From Kalmusia sp. IMI 367209 (Eukaryota; Ascomycota; Dothideomycetes; Pleosporales; Didymosphaeriaceae), in the NCBI GenBank assembly GCA_027946365.1, contig JAPEUQ010000003.1, positions 3,782,001 through 3,846,000 of the forward strand: DNA of 64,000 nt, written 5' to 3'. A program made the translations under genes and the position numbers. A model generated the notes under the pieces. That model did not search any database and was not told where the DNA came from. It worked only from the letters and a program-made list of their open reading frames with translations. This document shows, in pieces, positions 22,440 to 34,175 of this stretch; the first letter of the stretch is position 1; the number at the start of each line of letters is the position of its first letter.

Positions 22440-24038
22440 CTAGTAGTACGTGTCGACAACGTCTTGGCCTGCCCGGATGGCCCATTCGACGATCTCCATG
22501 CCTTGGAGGCCGCTGGCCCAGAAGCTCTTGTTGCACCCTTGAATCCTATTAAGATATCCGTAAGCCCCATTTCGAAGCGACTGGCTGCCAAAATGCGGAA
22601 AATAGTCCCATTTTCTGAAGGCGCGGATGTTGTTTGAGCTGAGGGGCTCGGCTTGCTCCGTGACATTTCTTGGGTCTTTGTTGATCTTTGACATTGTGGT
22701 CTGTAGAAGATCGCGAGCGTAGGACTCAGATTGGTACTCATTGTCGGGACCCCAAGACCAGGATGTGGAGATATTTGACTTGGCGCTGAGACGTAGCACA
22801 GCAACCGGCTCTCCAATGTTTGGTGGGGGAACACTGGAGTTGGAGCTGTTCGCGATATATGACACCCCAAAAGGAAGCTCGAACTCTACAGCGGATGAGA
22901 AGTAGTTGTGCGTCACCACCTCTGAGAACACATCATGTTCTTCTTCGGTAAGATCTAGGCCAGCTCTTTCTAGATTCTCAATACTTGGTGGGAATGCAAA
23001 TATCAAAGAATCACATTCTTGTTTGCCCCATCGATAAAAGTTGCTGTAAGGCTTGGGAGCTGTGTACTTAATGACAGGGTTCTTGCCGGAGCGATCAATG
23101 CAGCGAACCTCATGCGAGAGGTTGATCTTTGCCTTGCACGCCTTTTTCTTCAGCCACTCTACCCAGATCTTGTGGAAGTCAGTATAGTATACATTGTGCT
23201 GCCCGACGAATGCGGTAATCAAGTCGGGCGAGAAGTATTGTAGGATGTACAACTGCTATAGGTCAATAGATGATCATAGCGCTTTTGTTTCAAAACAAGC
23301 TTACTGCTGGGACAACTCTTATATCACCATATCCGTACAGCGCGAGAGCATTAACGAGCAGATTTGGGAGAACCGTGAAGTTGTTCGTTTGGAACCATTC
23401 TTCGCCAGAAACGGTTAGGCTGTCAGGGACGCCTTTCTGTTCCCGCGTTAGCTTTCATACTAGGATGCCGTCGTTCATCCGCACCTTGTAACCTGTACCG
23501 CTGATGGGTGCGAAGTCTCGATTCCAAAGCTGTACATATCGCGGTATTTCAACACCAAGGCGCTGCAGAACTTGTGTGGAGAGTGCTGGTACAGCCTCTA
23601 TAGCCCCTGTCGTGATGTTGAAGCGGTACTGGTCTCGTGCACCGGCGAGTGCGAATTCTTCGATAGAGACGCCGGATTCGTTGATGACTTTCAGGGTCTC
23701 AGTGTAGGTTGCGTTCGAAAAGAAGGCTGCGCCAAGCGGATGGAATATTCCTCTGGGAGGGTGGTCAGCCGCGTCTAAGGCGCTTTTCTTGAACGGTCGC
23801 GTAACACTCACTGGTCATCGTAATATGATTGACATTTGCCGCCAACTGCAGCTTGCTTTTCAAACACTACAGCCTCAATGCCTTTCGCTTCAAGTCTCGC
23901 AGCCGCGGTCAATCCCGCTGGTCCTGCGCCAATGATGCACACTGGTGCCTTTGGTGGTTTTGTGGGCAATGCTGAAGCCGTCAGCGAGAAATATGTGAGT
24001 ATAGGTAGCACAAGCGAGCACTTGGCGAAGTATTTCAT
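22440..24038 (-). CDS. Secreted FAD-dependent amine oxidase-like flavoprotein
   Basis: Four exons on the minus strand: 24038-23812, 23752-23485, 23436-23305 and 23252-22440, joining to 480 codons (479 aa). Introns are 59, 48 and 52 nt. The start of intron 2 is uncertain (GTGCGG, or a GTATGA 24 nt further on, both in frame), and intron 3 has a TAGCAG tandem acceptor. An N-terminal signal peptide (about residues 1-23) precedes the dinucleotide-binding fold: VCIIGAGPAG with Glu60 ending the second strand (VVFEK) and GGKCQSYYD. The C-terminus ends with the FAD-contacting pattern FWASGLQGMEIVEWA. It belongs to the flavin monoamine oxidase/NAD(P)-binding superfamily. It likely oxidises amines or related small molecules outside the cell or in the secretory path; substrate unknown. 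Confidence 0.82.
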
Positions 24039-25672
24039 CTTGAAAAAGTTAAATGGAGAGCGAAAGTGACGCAGCGACGTACCTGGAGCTTATACTACGG
24101 CTGCATGCATGGTCCACGACCCTGCGTATCTTCTTCTATGAGTGAACTGGCCATTGACTGCACGGTGCGTTGGCAATGATTCGATTGAGAAGCGCTAGCT
24201 GGCAGGCCAGTTGCCGTCTCAACGCCATCCTTCGGATTTACAGCCTCGCGCGGACGGCGACTGGGCGGAAAAAGTACCGTCTGGGAAAGCTGGGTCGGCG
24301 GTTGCTCGTGCGCAGAAGCTTTGGGCTTCGATCATGACGTTCGATGGCCCGGGAGTTGCTGCAAAAGCGTTAGAATTAATTTTGGAACATTAATGCCCCT
24401 GATCATAGCGGTATCCAGGGAAACCGGTGCGAGATCATTTGCACAATTGGTCGTCCCTCGCCTCATCATCGTCCGAACAATTGATTCTACGCCGGAGGGC
24501 CAATTTTGGTACACCGGAAGACGTGGTAGCCGACAAATTCTAGCGAAGCGATCATATGCGGTGTACAGCTGTACAACAGATGTCATGGTGCATGACTGAA
24601 GCGATTGTGCATAGAGATGCATGCGCCGATTGCGCGGTGCCGAGGTGCGCCAACTTCAGCCCTGGTCCCAACGCTACGTTTGGGGTTCCACTTGCGCCAG
24701 GAGGTCGGGTGGTTCCTGACCCTTCAAATGCGTCGCACGCCCTTCACATCGCGAGAATTGATGACCAGTCGTGCACCGAGCATGACATATTGTTTCTCGA
24801 CAAGACGGGCAAGTCGAGCTTCGTGACGCTGAGACAGTTTTTCAGACTCGCGCTGCCAACGCCAACTGCCGAGCTGAGCCACCGAGGCGCTTAAAAGCCA
24901 GCGCAGCCGAATGCCAGCTCACTTCGCTCGTTAACCTTGAAATTCGCGATTTAGATGGCGACCGGTCTAGAAATCTCGACGAAGAAAGGACGGGACGACA
25001 GAAAAACAAAGCTCTCGCAAAATGACATCATGAAGCACAGACGTAGGGAATGGCGAGCTGAAAAGCAATAGAGGAAAACAAAGAAGCGGTCGCACCATTG
25101 TTGAGACCGGCCATCATGGCGCTCGAGCGCAGCAACTGACTCTTTTAAGTTGACTCACGCGTGGCTCGTAGGTGCGTAGCTCATGACGACGTGCACTGGT
25201 TGCTGAGTGTCGCTGGGTCGAGATTGTAGATATAGGAGATGAGGAGATGACGAGGCTGATCGACGTTGTTGGAAATGCAACTCACCGTCTCTGGGTCGTA
25301 CTTGCCCTCCTTAACCGTGATGACGTGCACCGTCCATCGGGAGGAGAAACTGCAGCTGGCGCAAATGGGAAAGAACCTCAGGCGCGAACACCAAACATCA
25401 ATCATGAGCGAAGCAGATCGAGTCGGCATGATAGCATTACTCCGCCAAACACCTTCGCTAACATTGTATGAGAGGGATATCGTGCGCCCAGGATCCATGA
25501 AATCAAAGATACGCGCCAAAGTGACCGCCCAGGGTGACTGACTTTTGAACAGAGGAAGCTGAAGAGAGGTGCTGAGCAGGAGTGATCCGATCGCGAGTCT
25601 ACTATCTACAGTTGGCGCAACATAGACGCGAATTAGTACAAGGAAAAGAAACAAGGCAAAGGGAGCGAGCAA
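24039..25672. other. Intergenic region, no supported gene
   Basis: Upstream region of the amine oxidase and 3' flank of the rhodopsin-like gene. A TATAAGC element about 55 nt upstream of the amine oxidase ATG (minus strand, near 24091-24097) is a candidate core promoter. Frames at 24211-24894 and 25181-25672 lack protein-like features. Confidence 0.4.
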
Positions 25673-26921
25673 TCAATACATGTACGTCTTCTGTTGCTCT
25701 ATATCGAGGTCGTATCGGCTCTTGTCCGTATCCCCGCTCATCGGTCGTAAGCCGTGGTGGACTTGTACATGGGCGGTTGCAGTCCCAGGCCGCGAGTCGG
25801 TCTCGGTCAACTTCCGTGTGTCCATTTCCACCTGCTCCAGCACTGGTGTCGCTTTCTCCTTCCGACGGCTGTGAGTCGAGCCATTGGCGTATTTGCTGCC
25901 CTGCGATCGAGCTCTCGTAGGGAAGAGCAAAGGCTTCAAGGCTGGAATGCACCCGCAGATCACTCCGACGTTCGTCTCAATGGCAGTCCATAGCCAGATT
26001 TCGTAGCCGTACCAAGTGGCATCGTAAGTCTTGAACAGAACGTAGTGTACCCAGTATGCACGAAAGCTTCCCGCAACGACAATGACGCCGCCCACGGAGA
26101 AGAGAACGACGAGACCGATCCGCTGTGCCATAGGGAGCGACAAGCCGAACAACGTATGAATGGGAAGAGCATAGATCATGAAATCGGTTACCACATTGAC
26201 GATAGTCTGAACAACAAGAGGCGGGCCTTCAGGGATGCAATCGCCATCTCCAGCGAGCAGGGTCCAGTAGCTTGAGATCGGACTGTTACTGTCAGCAATG
26301 TCGATAGAGGTTATGCGCAAAGTGGCACCCACATGCACTGCACCCAAAGGGCGATGAGGAAAGTGAGAAAGGCTGCGATTACAATGCTCAGGGTAACCCA
26401 TACGAGCTTGCGGAACGTTGACTTGTTCGGTGCAATTCGGAAATACGACACCAAGATCGACATTTTGACGAAACTGGATGCCAGAACGAAGAGCGTCTGG
26501 CCGGCCATTGATGCCTGCACACTGTTAGATGGGGCAAGTCCTTCGTAACGAACAGTGACGGCAAACCTTTCGGCCATTCTGCAACAGCGGGATAGTTGCA
26601 TCCCAAACGTGGATATTCCATCCGTACATTTGGACTGCCATGATGACCAACGCCGTCGTGAGGCATGAGAATATCTTTTCCGGTCAGCAATCACCCTCGA
26701 GTTCGCAATATTGCACATACCATGGCCGCAACCATCAGGTAGTCATCCCACCAACTCTTGTGAAGCCAACCGATCCGAATCCATAGGCGTAGTATAACAC
26801 AAATGAGAGCAATGGGCACGAGTGTCAACTCCACAATCATCAAACCAGGCCCTCGGGTAACAGGGTCGACATAGTTCGGCTTCGGCCAGTGGGCGCGGAC
26901 TTCCTGCGGCGGGAACCTCAT
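25673..26921 (-). CDS. Seven-TM fungal rhodopsin-like integral membrane protein (SAT4/Fung_rhodopsin family)
   Basis: Four exons on the minus strand: 26921-26721, 26674-26567, 26514-26333 and 26288-25673, with introns of 46, 52 and 44 nt, giving 369 codons (368 aa). The ATG sits in a strong context (CGCCACCATG). Seven hydrophobic segments can be traced, starting with [18 protein letters not shown], then [13 protein letters not shown], the [12 protein letters not shown] helix, and ending with [21 protein letters not shown]. These are hallmark phrases of the fungal family Fung_rhodopsin/SAT4/PTH11-like. The polar C-terminal tail of about 80 residues is cytoplasmic by analogy. The function of the family is poorly known; some members sit in biosynthetic clusters or act as CFEM-less PTH11-type receptors. 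No retinal-binding Lys is expected. Confidence 0.85.
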
Positions 26922-28571
26922 GGTGGCGATGCAGTTGTCGGAGCACCGCGGTACACTCCGACAGCTTTGCGTGGATAGGACAACGTCTCGATGTCAAACC
27001 ACCTTGTGGTTATGCTGGTGTTCTTGTTTGATGGTCAAAGGGAGACGCCGGAGTTGGACGAGCGTCACCACCTTCCTGAAGCACAGGACAGGCGGCTTTG
27101 ATATATGCATCCCCACGGACGGCACAGTCCACTGCTCAGCTTGCCGGGCCAGGGCCCATCTCCACAATGGCGAAGTCGCTGCAGCCAGGTACGTGCAGGA
27201 TCCTCAGTTTCTCGCCCCGAGTGGAACACGGGCAGGCCGCTACACGGTCATCGACTACGGGTACTGGATGACATGCCGCGACCCATCCTCAGGGATGCAG
27301 GTACCTTGCTCTTCTCAGTCAGCCGGGGCAAGGCGTGACTTGCGACAACAATACCGGGCACTTTCCTCAGTGGTTGTTGGCGGTGGGGCTCGTCCCCGCC
27401 AGGAACAGGCGAGTTGTTGATGCAGGACGCGAGTGGCCAGCTGCGCAGGGCACCATCGGCAAGCGCGGGCCAATGAGAAGCGGGAGCTGGGGTTGCTAGG
27501 TGGCGGCGCTTCCGGCCGCATAGTCGACCTCGCTGCTGCGCCATGTGATTTGGGGACCACTTGATGAGCCAGAACCCGCGATATACAGGGCTTGAGTCGA
27601 GATTTCTGTTGAATGCTCGCCATACGACCATGGCATGACTCCTCCCAAGGCTAAAGGCCTCTTTGGCGTGGTGGTTTCGTACCCATTTGATCTTGCTGAA
27701 TCTGGACAAGCGTAGCAGGTGATCAGCCAATCACTGCCCTTCACCGCCAGGACATCCACGACCCACACTCTCCACCAGAGCAAATCAATCCTCCGCACTG
27801 CTAGCAGCTGTGATTGTCTGTGACGACGCCGTTGACGCGGATAAGGAGGAAGAGGGGCCGCGCTTAGAGTCCGTCTCCCTCGTGGTCCCACGCGATCCGG
27901 CCCTTCAATGGACCCTTCATTCTATGTTACTCCGGGTTGACGACCCGTGGCCGGCTCGACATTCCCTGCTCTCCAGTGGCACTCGTACTCTCTTTGGCAA
28001 TATTGAATATTGCTGCAAATATGGCTTCATCAGTCTGTTCCAATCCAACGATCCATGATGCTTCCAGGCAACCGGAGCTATACAGCCCATCTGCCCCTGA
28101 GTATCTTGTCCAATACATTCGAAACCATATCTCAGCCTCTTTACAAGTGGCTGGCTAGTATTATTATTTCGGTGTAAAACCGGACTCCAGGCCTGGCTCA
28201 CACTTATTTCTACGCGAACACGAGCATGCACCATGTTTCCTGTGATCCGGTTCAACTTCCCTCGCGTCATAATATCAACCCTGGCCTGTCCCCCTGGAGA
28301 ATATTTCCGCCTTTTTTGTAAGGCAGACTTCTTTTTACACGCGCGATACATGGCACAGGGGCATGCGCCTTCTTGCCCGATTAGGCGAGCTGTCCGATGG
28401 TACCAACTAGGCAGGAGACCGTCTAGGCAACTCCACGGTCTTCGACGAATGAAACCGTCATTCTACCTTAACGTCTCCTGAAACCCCTCTCTTTCATACA
28501 TAAGTGTCTCATCCCCAAGTGCGGGGTTCGCAAACGTAGGCCGCGCTGCATACATCCGGTCTCAACAGATG

Positions 28572-28595
28572 CGGCGCAGAATCACCACTGCGCCG
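28572..28595. repeat. Short GC-rich inverted repeat
   Basis: CGGCGCAG and CTGCGCCG form a perfect 8-bp stem around an 8-nt loop. It could be a hairpin in RNA or an operator-like palindrome; no gene context is available. Confidence 0.5.
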
Positions 28596-29071
28596 TTGCG
28601 TGCTTCGATCTTGAACGGTGAGCGAATTTCAAACACTGAACAAATTTCAGGCAGTTTTCAGGCAATTAGCAAGGCAACCGGAGGGCGTCCGGTCGATCAG
28701 TGTCGCTGATGGGCAATCCCGTGAATACGACCGTCACATCCCGCCCCTGCTCGATCATCGCTCCCAAAAACGCCGTTTTTTCCCGCCCTCCAAAACCTTT
28801 TGCTCTTTATGTCGCTATCTCACTATATCGCGATGTTCGAGGCCGGTTTGTCGACGGCGAGGTGTCGCCGGACTTCGCGTCAAGGCGCGGGGCGTAAAGC
28901 ACAAGTGGTTCCGTTAACTTCATGAACTCAGCATATGTTTCGAATAACGAACGAGCAGGTTTTCCACCAGCTTCCCGAGCCTTTATGACATGCTGACGAT
29001 GCAAGAAACAGGCAAATCTGCCTTCGGAAGAAGCCGCGAACCAGTGTCTCTTCGGAAATGCCACCCTGGGA

Positions 29072-29092
29072 GCTGCGCGCTGCGCGCTGCGC
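29072..29092 (+). repeat. Tandem repeat, 3 x 7 bp (GCTGCGC)
   Basis: Three perfect adjacent copies of GCTGCGC inside a GC-rich intergenic stretch. Likely a slippage microrepeat. Confidence 0.7.
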
Positions 29093-30059
29093 GTTCGACT
29101 GTTTCCCATGCCATAGCCAAATCATCTTATCCCATGGATATTACTCACTGTAATTAGCCACCTGGTTGACAGCAGCCCGATATCGCTTATCAAAACCTTA
29201 TACTCCACTTATCCCCACTACGTTCAGTGACGCGGGCGACGGAGGGACCGGACTTGATCTGCACCACACGCCATGGCGAGCGCCTACAGTGGCAGATTTT
29301 ATCGCCGTCTTTGGTCTATCTAGTGCAAAATACCCTGTCACAATTACTCCGGGAGTGCTACTCCACTCCCATGCCCAATCAACACCCTTCTCACATTCCT
29401 CTCCATCACAACCTCAGCCCAAACTTTATGCTCCCTCTTCAGTTTCGCGAGCATATCTCATTATGAAAAATAATGTTGAATCCTGCTGCTTCGTACTGTG
29501 GTATAGCACACTGTCCACTTCTCACGAACTAAAACGTAGAGATTTTCGTGCATGCTTATCTATGTCGGCAGTGAGTTTGCGTTACCTATGAATATCGACC
29601 CGCACGTGAATGTATGTACATATACATAGACAAAATACCCAAAACCGATGTCGCTGCTCTTGTTGCTTCGTCTGATGTCTTCGCAGTAGTCTCCTAACTC
29701 AGAGGTGTCGTTTGGTATTTAGATGCGTGAATGGCGAGGAAGCGCTGGTAATCCCGAGCCTGGAGGCTACGTATCTATTTTTGCATGCATGTTGCATATA
29801 ATCCAAGGTGGGCTGAAAGGTACAGGTATAATTCATATACACGAGAAGCTGTGACTCTAGTTGCAGCTATAACTTGAAAGTCTAACCCTTGTAGCCACCA
29901 CAGCAAGCTCGAGGTAGTTTAAAAATGGTAAGATTCAGGAACAATTTACGTAGGGAGCGGGAAGAACTTGCGGCATCAGGAGTGGACCTTGCTTAATCTA
30001 ACTTGGGGTCATCTGGTTCTAAGAAGAGTTGTTTGAGTAAGTTCATGATGCCTTTATTC

Positions 30060-31200
30060 ACAATGTTGAAGTATCTCGCATTGTCTTCGCTCGTGGCAGG
30101 AAAGAGCTCTATGCCCGCTTTGCCATTCAAGTTCCTAGCTTAATCGTATACTTGACACAACGGTCAACCACAATCCTGAATTCAACCACGACTTCGTGTG
30201 GAGCAAAATATGCTCCCTACACAACCATCAAACGAGACGGTCATCCAGAAGTCCCGCCGACAGGCCGTTTCTATCTCTCAGGACCTGCGTACACCGAGAA
30301 ACTTCTTGATAGTACCATCACTAAAGTAACTGTCGCAGCTTCGCAAAAATATCTATGTCGTTCTCTTAGAAAGACCATTGCGAGAAGCAATTCGAATCGT
30401 GACCATCAACCACAAGATTCGTTTCGAGTCCCGGCCGCTATACCTAACATTCAACTTCATCAAGCTAGATTTCGGGAGCCACGACAGCTTCATCAGAGTA
30501 TTGTTTCCTATAGCCGACCCCGACAAGATGAGGAATTATGCAGCAAACATAGTCCTCGTGAACGACTTCCAAGGGGCAACCTTATCCAGCGGTCCAGTCA
30601 ATCAGCCATCTACCAGTACCACCACACTTGGTCTCTCCCTCTTATTTGGCTTGCTCGCGCTTCGCCGTCAATCAATAATTCTTTCTGCGACGAGTGTAGG
30701 TGGATGTGCGAGATCCTTCTTGATCATGCGCGCCACGATAGGACATGGGGTGTCATCCTGCTCATACCTTCAGTCCGCCTCCTCTAAGAACAGAGGCAGA
30801 TGAGACTGCTCTGTCAAGGTAATTGTGTTGGTGTTCTTGCCTATTGGATCATAGATGTTGGGTCGAGGAGGGATATGAAGTTTGCATACGAGCGTCTGGG
30901 CTTGATTGAGTACTTGGAGCAGCGGAGTCACGAGGGTGTCGACGGCATTACGTTCGGAGTGGCTTGGTATATGAAGGAGAAAGTGCAGGAGGAGGAGAAG
31001 TCGTGGTTTGGGTGGATAATGCTGGGTGTTAAGAAGGTGTTGCGAAAGGTTTTCTGCACATCTTCTACGCAAGTAGAGAGCAGAGTGGGCTTAAGGGGGT
31101 ATTTTTGGATCATGCATATCACGCGCGAATACAACATCGGTTGTGCAACAAACGTCAAGGCACAAACGTCTGGACTGTTCGAAAAATATCTCGTTTCGTG
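30060..31200 (+). pseudogene. Probable frameshifted remnant of a fungal protein-coding gene
   Basis: Protein-like blocks appear in succession but in different reading frames. Near 30066 a frame reads VEVSRIVFARGRKELYARF. From about 30375 another frame reads REAIRIVTINHKIRFESRPLYLTFNF and on to NYAANIVLVNDFQG. Then the first frame resumes with FCDECRWMCEILLDHARHD, and after a stop at 30785-30787 with WIIDVGSRRDMKFAYERLGLIEYLEQ. The order and the early RxLY(A)RF phrase resemble fungal F-box-like or related DUF proteins, which is only a guess. Introns could account for some frame changes, but I could not find a consistent GT-AG set, so a decayed gene is preferred. Confidence 0.35.
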
Positions 31201-31459
31201 AGTGTGCTCATGCATTGGCGGAAAAGCTAGAGGAGCTGATCTGAATACGAGAAGCTGTTTTATATAGGCTTAGCCTGTTCGTATGGCGCGGAACAAGCTT
31301 TAAAGCAGCAGGTGGGGGCGATTTCTCCATAAACGCCTGAGGCCACCGGTCTTATCTTCGTGCGTGGAGTCTAGAGGATGAACCTATGCTTGAATACTTT
31401 GAATTCACTTCAGATGATGCGCCTTTGTGTTCTTATCCAGTAAACAGGCATCTAACACT

Positions 31460-33772
31460 ATGCTCGCTCAGTTGTGCGACAATTGTCGCACTACCTTCGA
31501 TGGAAACGCACCAAAATTAGAGGCGATTGGAGATCCGTCTGACGAATACTACATTCATCGATATTTTCAGTCCTTTGCAAATGCCCGCCAGGCCAAATGC
31601 CGCTTATGTCATGATCTTTGGACTCGTCTAGGAAATGGGATTGGAATTGCTGTTGAAGAACTCTCAACATCCGGGCTGGTGATTACCTTTAAAGTCCGAT
31701 ATATGCCAGGTGATGATGGCAAGCCTCGTTGTATCTTTTGGATGTTCAGCTTTTGGCTCAAAGAGTCGACTGCTGCACCGGCTGTTCTCAACAATCAATA
31801 CATGGCCAAAGGGAACGTACAATCATCACGCTTTCGATTGAAATCCGAAATCGACATGTATCAGTTGATCTACAGTCGTGTAATAGTCTTGACTGATAGT
31901 GCTTTCGAGGACAAGAGGTCGCTAGGAGGCATAGGATCGTCGTCATCGTCACTCCCGTCACGCGAGATGGTCAACGATTGGGTACGATCATGCGTCGATA
32001 ATCATCCTGAATGTAAACCGTGGAGAGACATTCGCAGAGATCCCGCCAGCCCGGCAAGGCTTCTCGATGTTCGATTACACACAGACACTATGGTCTATCT
32101 GCATGCCATAGAGAAAGATGCCATGTTCGATGAAGTCTATATTACCCTCAGTTACTGTACCGAGAGTACTGAGCACCTAGTATTGACCAAAGGCACCATC
32201 AAAGAACTTGAATCCGGTATCAGGCCACAGAAATTGCCAAGGCTGTTCAGGAATGCGATCGCGGTCACCAGGCAATTGGGAGTGCGATACCTCTGGATCA
32301 AAAGCCTTTGTATACTCCAAGACTCGGAAGATGATCAAAGAATTGAGAGAGAAAAAATAGGTGACATCTACGAAAATGCTCTAGTAAACATATTCGCAGC
32401 AAGTGCACATGACTCAGATGGTGGGTTGTTCTTCGACCGTGAAGAGTTAATAGTTCAGCCACTGCAGGTGAAGATTCCATGGCCACTTTATCAAAGCTAC
32501 ACAGCTTCATCTCAGCCATCTCTCGCATTGAATGCTAAAATCTATGACTGCAATGGTCTGGGTGACTGGAAGGATATCATGGAGTCCGGACCTCTCAACA
32601 GACGCGCATGTTCATTGCAAGAGAGGTTCATCTCACGCCGCATCATACGTTGTTACAAAGATCAACTCTACTGGGAATGCAGAAGGGGAAGGGGTAATGA
32701 GTCTTATCCGGCTGGGCTGGGGACGGGCGCGGTGGGTGATTGTACTAGAGACGCAGTGAAAATTCTGGACCGCATCTCAAGAGAAGGCTCTTGGAGAATG
32801 ACTGAGACTGGCGAGTTCAAGTTCCATCCACCTACCGACAAGAAACTTCTCAAGGACGCTTACACACAGTGGGCAAAATTGATCGAGATTTACACAGAGC
32901 TAGAGTCAAAAAATCACGAAAACAAACTCCTCGAATTTTCCGCAATCGCAGACAGATTCGCAACGTTGCTATCGTCAGAATATATCTGTGGCCTCCTGAC
33001 AGGGGACATATGCAATAATCTTCTATGGTTCACAAAAGATCCATCAGCACTTCGACTCAGCACCGGGCAAAATACCGACAAGTGTTCAATACCGTCTTGG
33101 AGTTGGGCATCAGTCAAAGGGAAAGTAGAATGGTGTCATGATGCACTTGCAAGTCCTCGATTCCAAGGAGAAGTGCTAGAAAGCAATTTTCTAGAATACC
33201 ATAGGCTAGACAGTTTATCAAAGTCTCCAGGATTAGATGATCTAAGGCGAATGCTAGCCGCTTCCCGGATCACTAACGGCCAGGGGACCAGACCATCCAC
33301 TTTTTATCTCAGAGCCAAAGGATTCTTCCTTTATATGTTTGTACAATGGCTTACCATAAATGTCGCTCTGGAGCAAGGTGGTCCTCACACACGAATGTTG
33401 TGGATGCGAACGAGTCCTGCTAGAACACACTACGGCTTTGTGCAATTCGACGACTCAGAAATTATCCAGCAACTGTCAGAAAATCAAGGCAACACAGACT
33501 TCAGTTGTATCATCGGTGTTCCGGTCTCCTGGCGCTTCGAGAAGACATCTGGTGCGAATGGGAGTGAGAAGAGGGTCCTCAAGGTCGCGGGCCTCGTTGT
33601 GACGTCGGCTAAAGACTACGGTGATGCAACAGAATATAGACGTCGTATTGGAAGATTTGAGATTCGAGGGATTACTGCAGCTGAGAACGATGTTGACCAG
33701 AGAACAAATGAGTTGCTCAACTATCTTGAACGGTGCCATAGGGACAGTCTGCGGGACATTGTTCTTCTCTGA
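31460..33772 (+). CDS. HET domain-like protein with eroded signature residues, HET-3 of window
   Basis: Single-exon gene of 770 residues from ATG 31460. The N-terminus has a CxxC pair (CDNC, 6-9) and a second (CRLC, 47-50), a common leader of long HET proteins. The HET domain covers about 225-390. VYITLSYC at 226-233 is followed by Thr-Glu where Trp-Gly is expected, and LGVRYLWIKSLCILQD (273-288) has Lys281 where Asp is nearly invariant. Later blocks are normal: IYENALVNIFAASA, GPLNRRACSLQERFISRR, and SIPSWSWASVKG near the C-terminus. The frame is uninterrupted, so it is probably expressed, but HET activity may be altered or lost. It is convergent with the HET gene at 34176-36693. Confidence 0.85.
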   Translation: MLAQLCDNCRTTFDGNAPKLEAIGDPSDEYYIHRYFQSFANARQAKCRLCHDLWTRLGNGIGIAVEELSTSGLVITFKVRYMPGDDGKPRCIFWMFSFWLKESTAAPAVLNNQYMAKGNVQSSRFRLKSEIDMYQLIYSRVIVLTDSAFEDKRSLGGIGSSSSSLPSREMVNDWVRSCVDNHPECKPWRDIRRDPASPARLLDVRLHTDTMVYLHAIEKDAMFDEVYITLSYCTESTEHLVLTKGTIKELESGIRPQKLPRLFRNAIAVTRQLGVRYLWIKSLCILQDSEDDQRIEREKIGDIYENALVNIFAASAHDSDGGLFFDREELIVQPLQVKIPWPLYQSYTASSQPSLALNAKIYDCNGLGDWKDIMESGPLNRRACSLQERFISRRIIRCYKDQLYWECRRGRGNESYPAGLGTGAVGDCTRDAVKILDRISREGSWRMTETGEFKFHPPTDKKLLKDAYTQWAKLIEIYTELESKNHENKLLEFSAIADRFATLLSSEYICGLLTGDICNNLLWFTKDPSALRLSTGQNTDKCSIPSWSWASVKGKVEWCHDALASPRFQGEVLESNFLEYHRLDSLSKSPGLDDLRRMLAASRITNGQGTRPSTFYLRAKGFFLYMFVQWLTINVALEQGGPHTRMLWMRTSPARTHYGFVQFDDSEIIQQLSENQGNTDFSCIIGVPVSWRFEKTSGANGSEKRVLKVAGLVVTSAKDYGDATEYRRRIGRFEIRGITAAENDVDQRTNELLNYLERCHRDSLRDIVLL

Positions 33773-34175
33773 TTTGTACCACATCTTTTTAAGCTTTAAA
33801 TTCGTTTCTCCAATCTTATCTTAGATTGAATACAGCCTACCTAGCCATGTTTTGTGCGAACACGACTTCATCTACCGCATTGAGACCCTCTATCGACCAG
33901 TCTAACGCTGAAAATCAGGCCTAATATGGGATAAAGCGATCACAAGGTTAGGTATGCACATGCAATCTATTTATCGACATGAAACATAGTGTCGCCGGCC
34001 AAAAAAAGGCTTTTTCAACGAGGGTGTATGCAAATTTGTGGACTTCATACCCAACATGTACGAACAAATGATCAAATTTGAATGAATCCAAATCGAAATG
34101 AGAGGGCCCGAACATGTACCATGCCGCCAACGGAAGTTCAATCAATTTGATTCCTGTATTAGGGTCATATCAGGG
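33773..34175. other. Convergent spacer between two HET genes
   Basis: About 400 bp between two stop codons, AT-leaning, without protein-like frames. It presumably holds both 3' UTRs. A small direct repeat (AGGGTCATATCA) sits just inside the end of the minus-strand gene near 34162-34185. Confidence 0.5.

Larger units (their letters stand above)
26922..30059. other. Long GC-rich gap, no supported gene
   Basis: About 3.1 kb without a gene I can support. From 26.9 to 29.1 kb it is GC-rich, so long open frames occur on both strands (for example minus 27248-27730 and 27496-27891, plus 26920-27420). They overlap each other in several phases and show no conserved motif. Contains the hairpin at 28572-28595 and the 7-bp repeat at 29072. 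A gene with very short exons cannot be excluded. Confidence 0.35.

Noticed and set aside
22271..22870. Minus-strand open frame of about 200 codons
   Set aside because: Overlaps the last exon of the amine oxidase in another phase; the amine oxidase frame carries the conserved FAD-binding C-terminus.
25181..25672. 163-codon minus-strand frame after the rhodopsin-like gene
   Set aside because: Does not begin with ATG, has no recognisable domain, and lies directly in the 3' flank of the rhodopsin-like gene.
27248..27891. Overlapping minus-strand frames of 130-160 codons
   Set aside because: Mutually overlapping in different phases, basic and Ser/Pro-rich composition, no motif or splice pattern.
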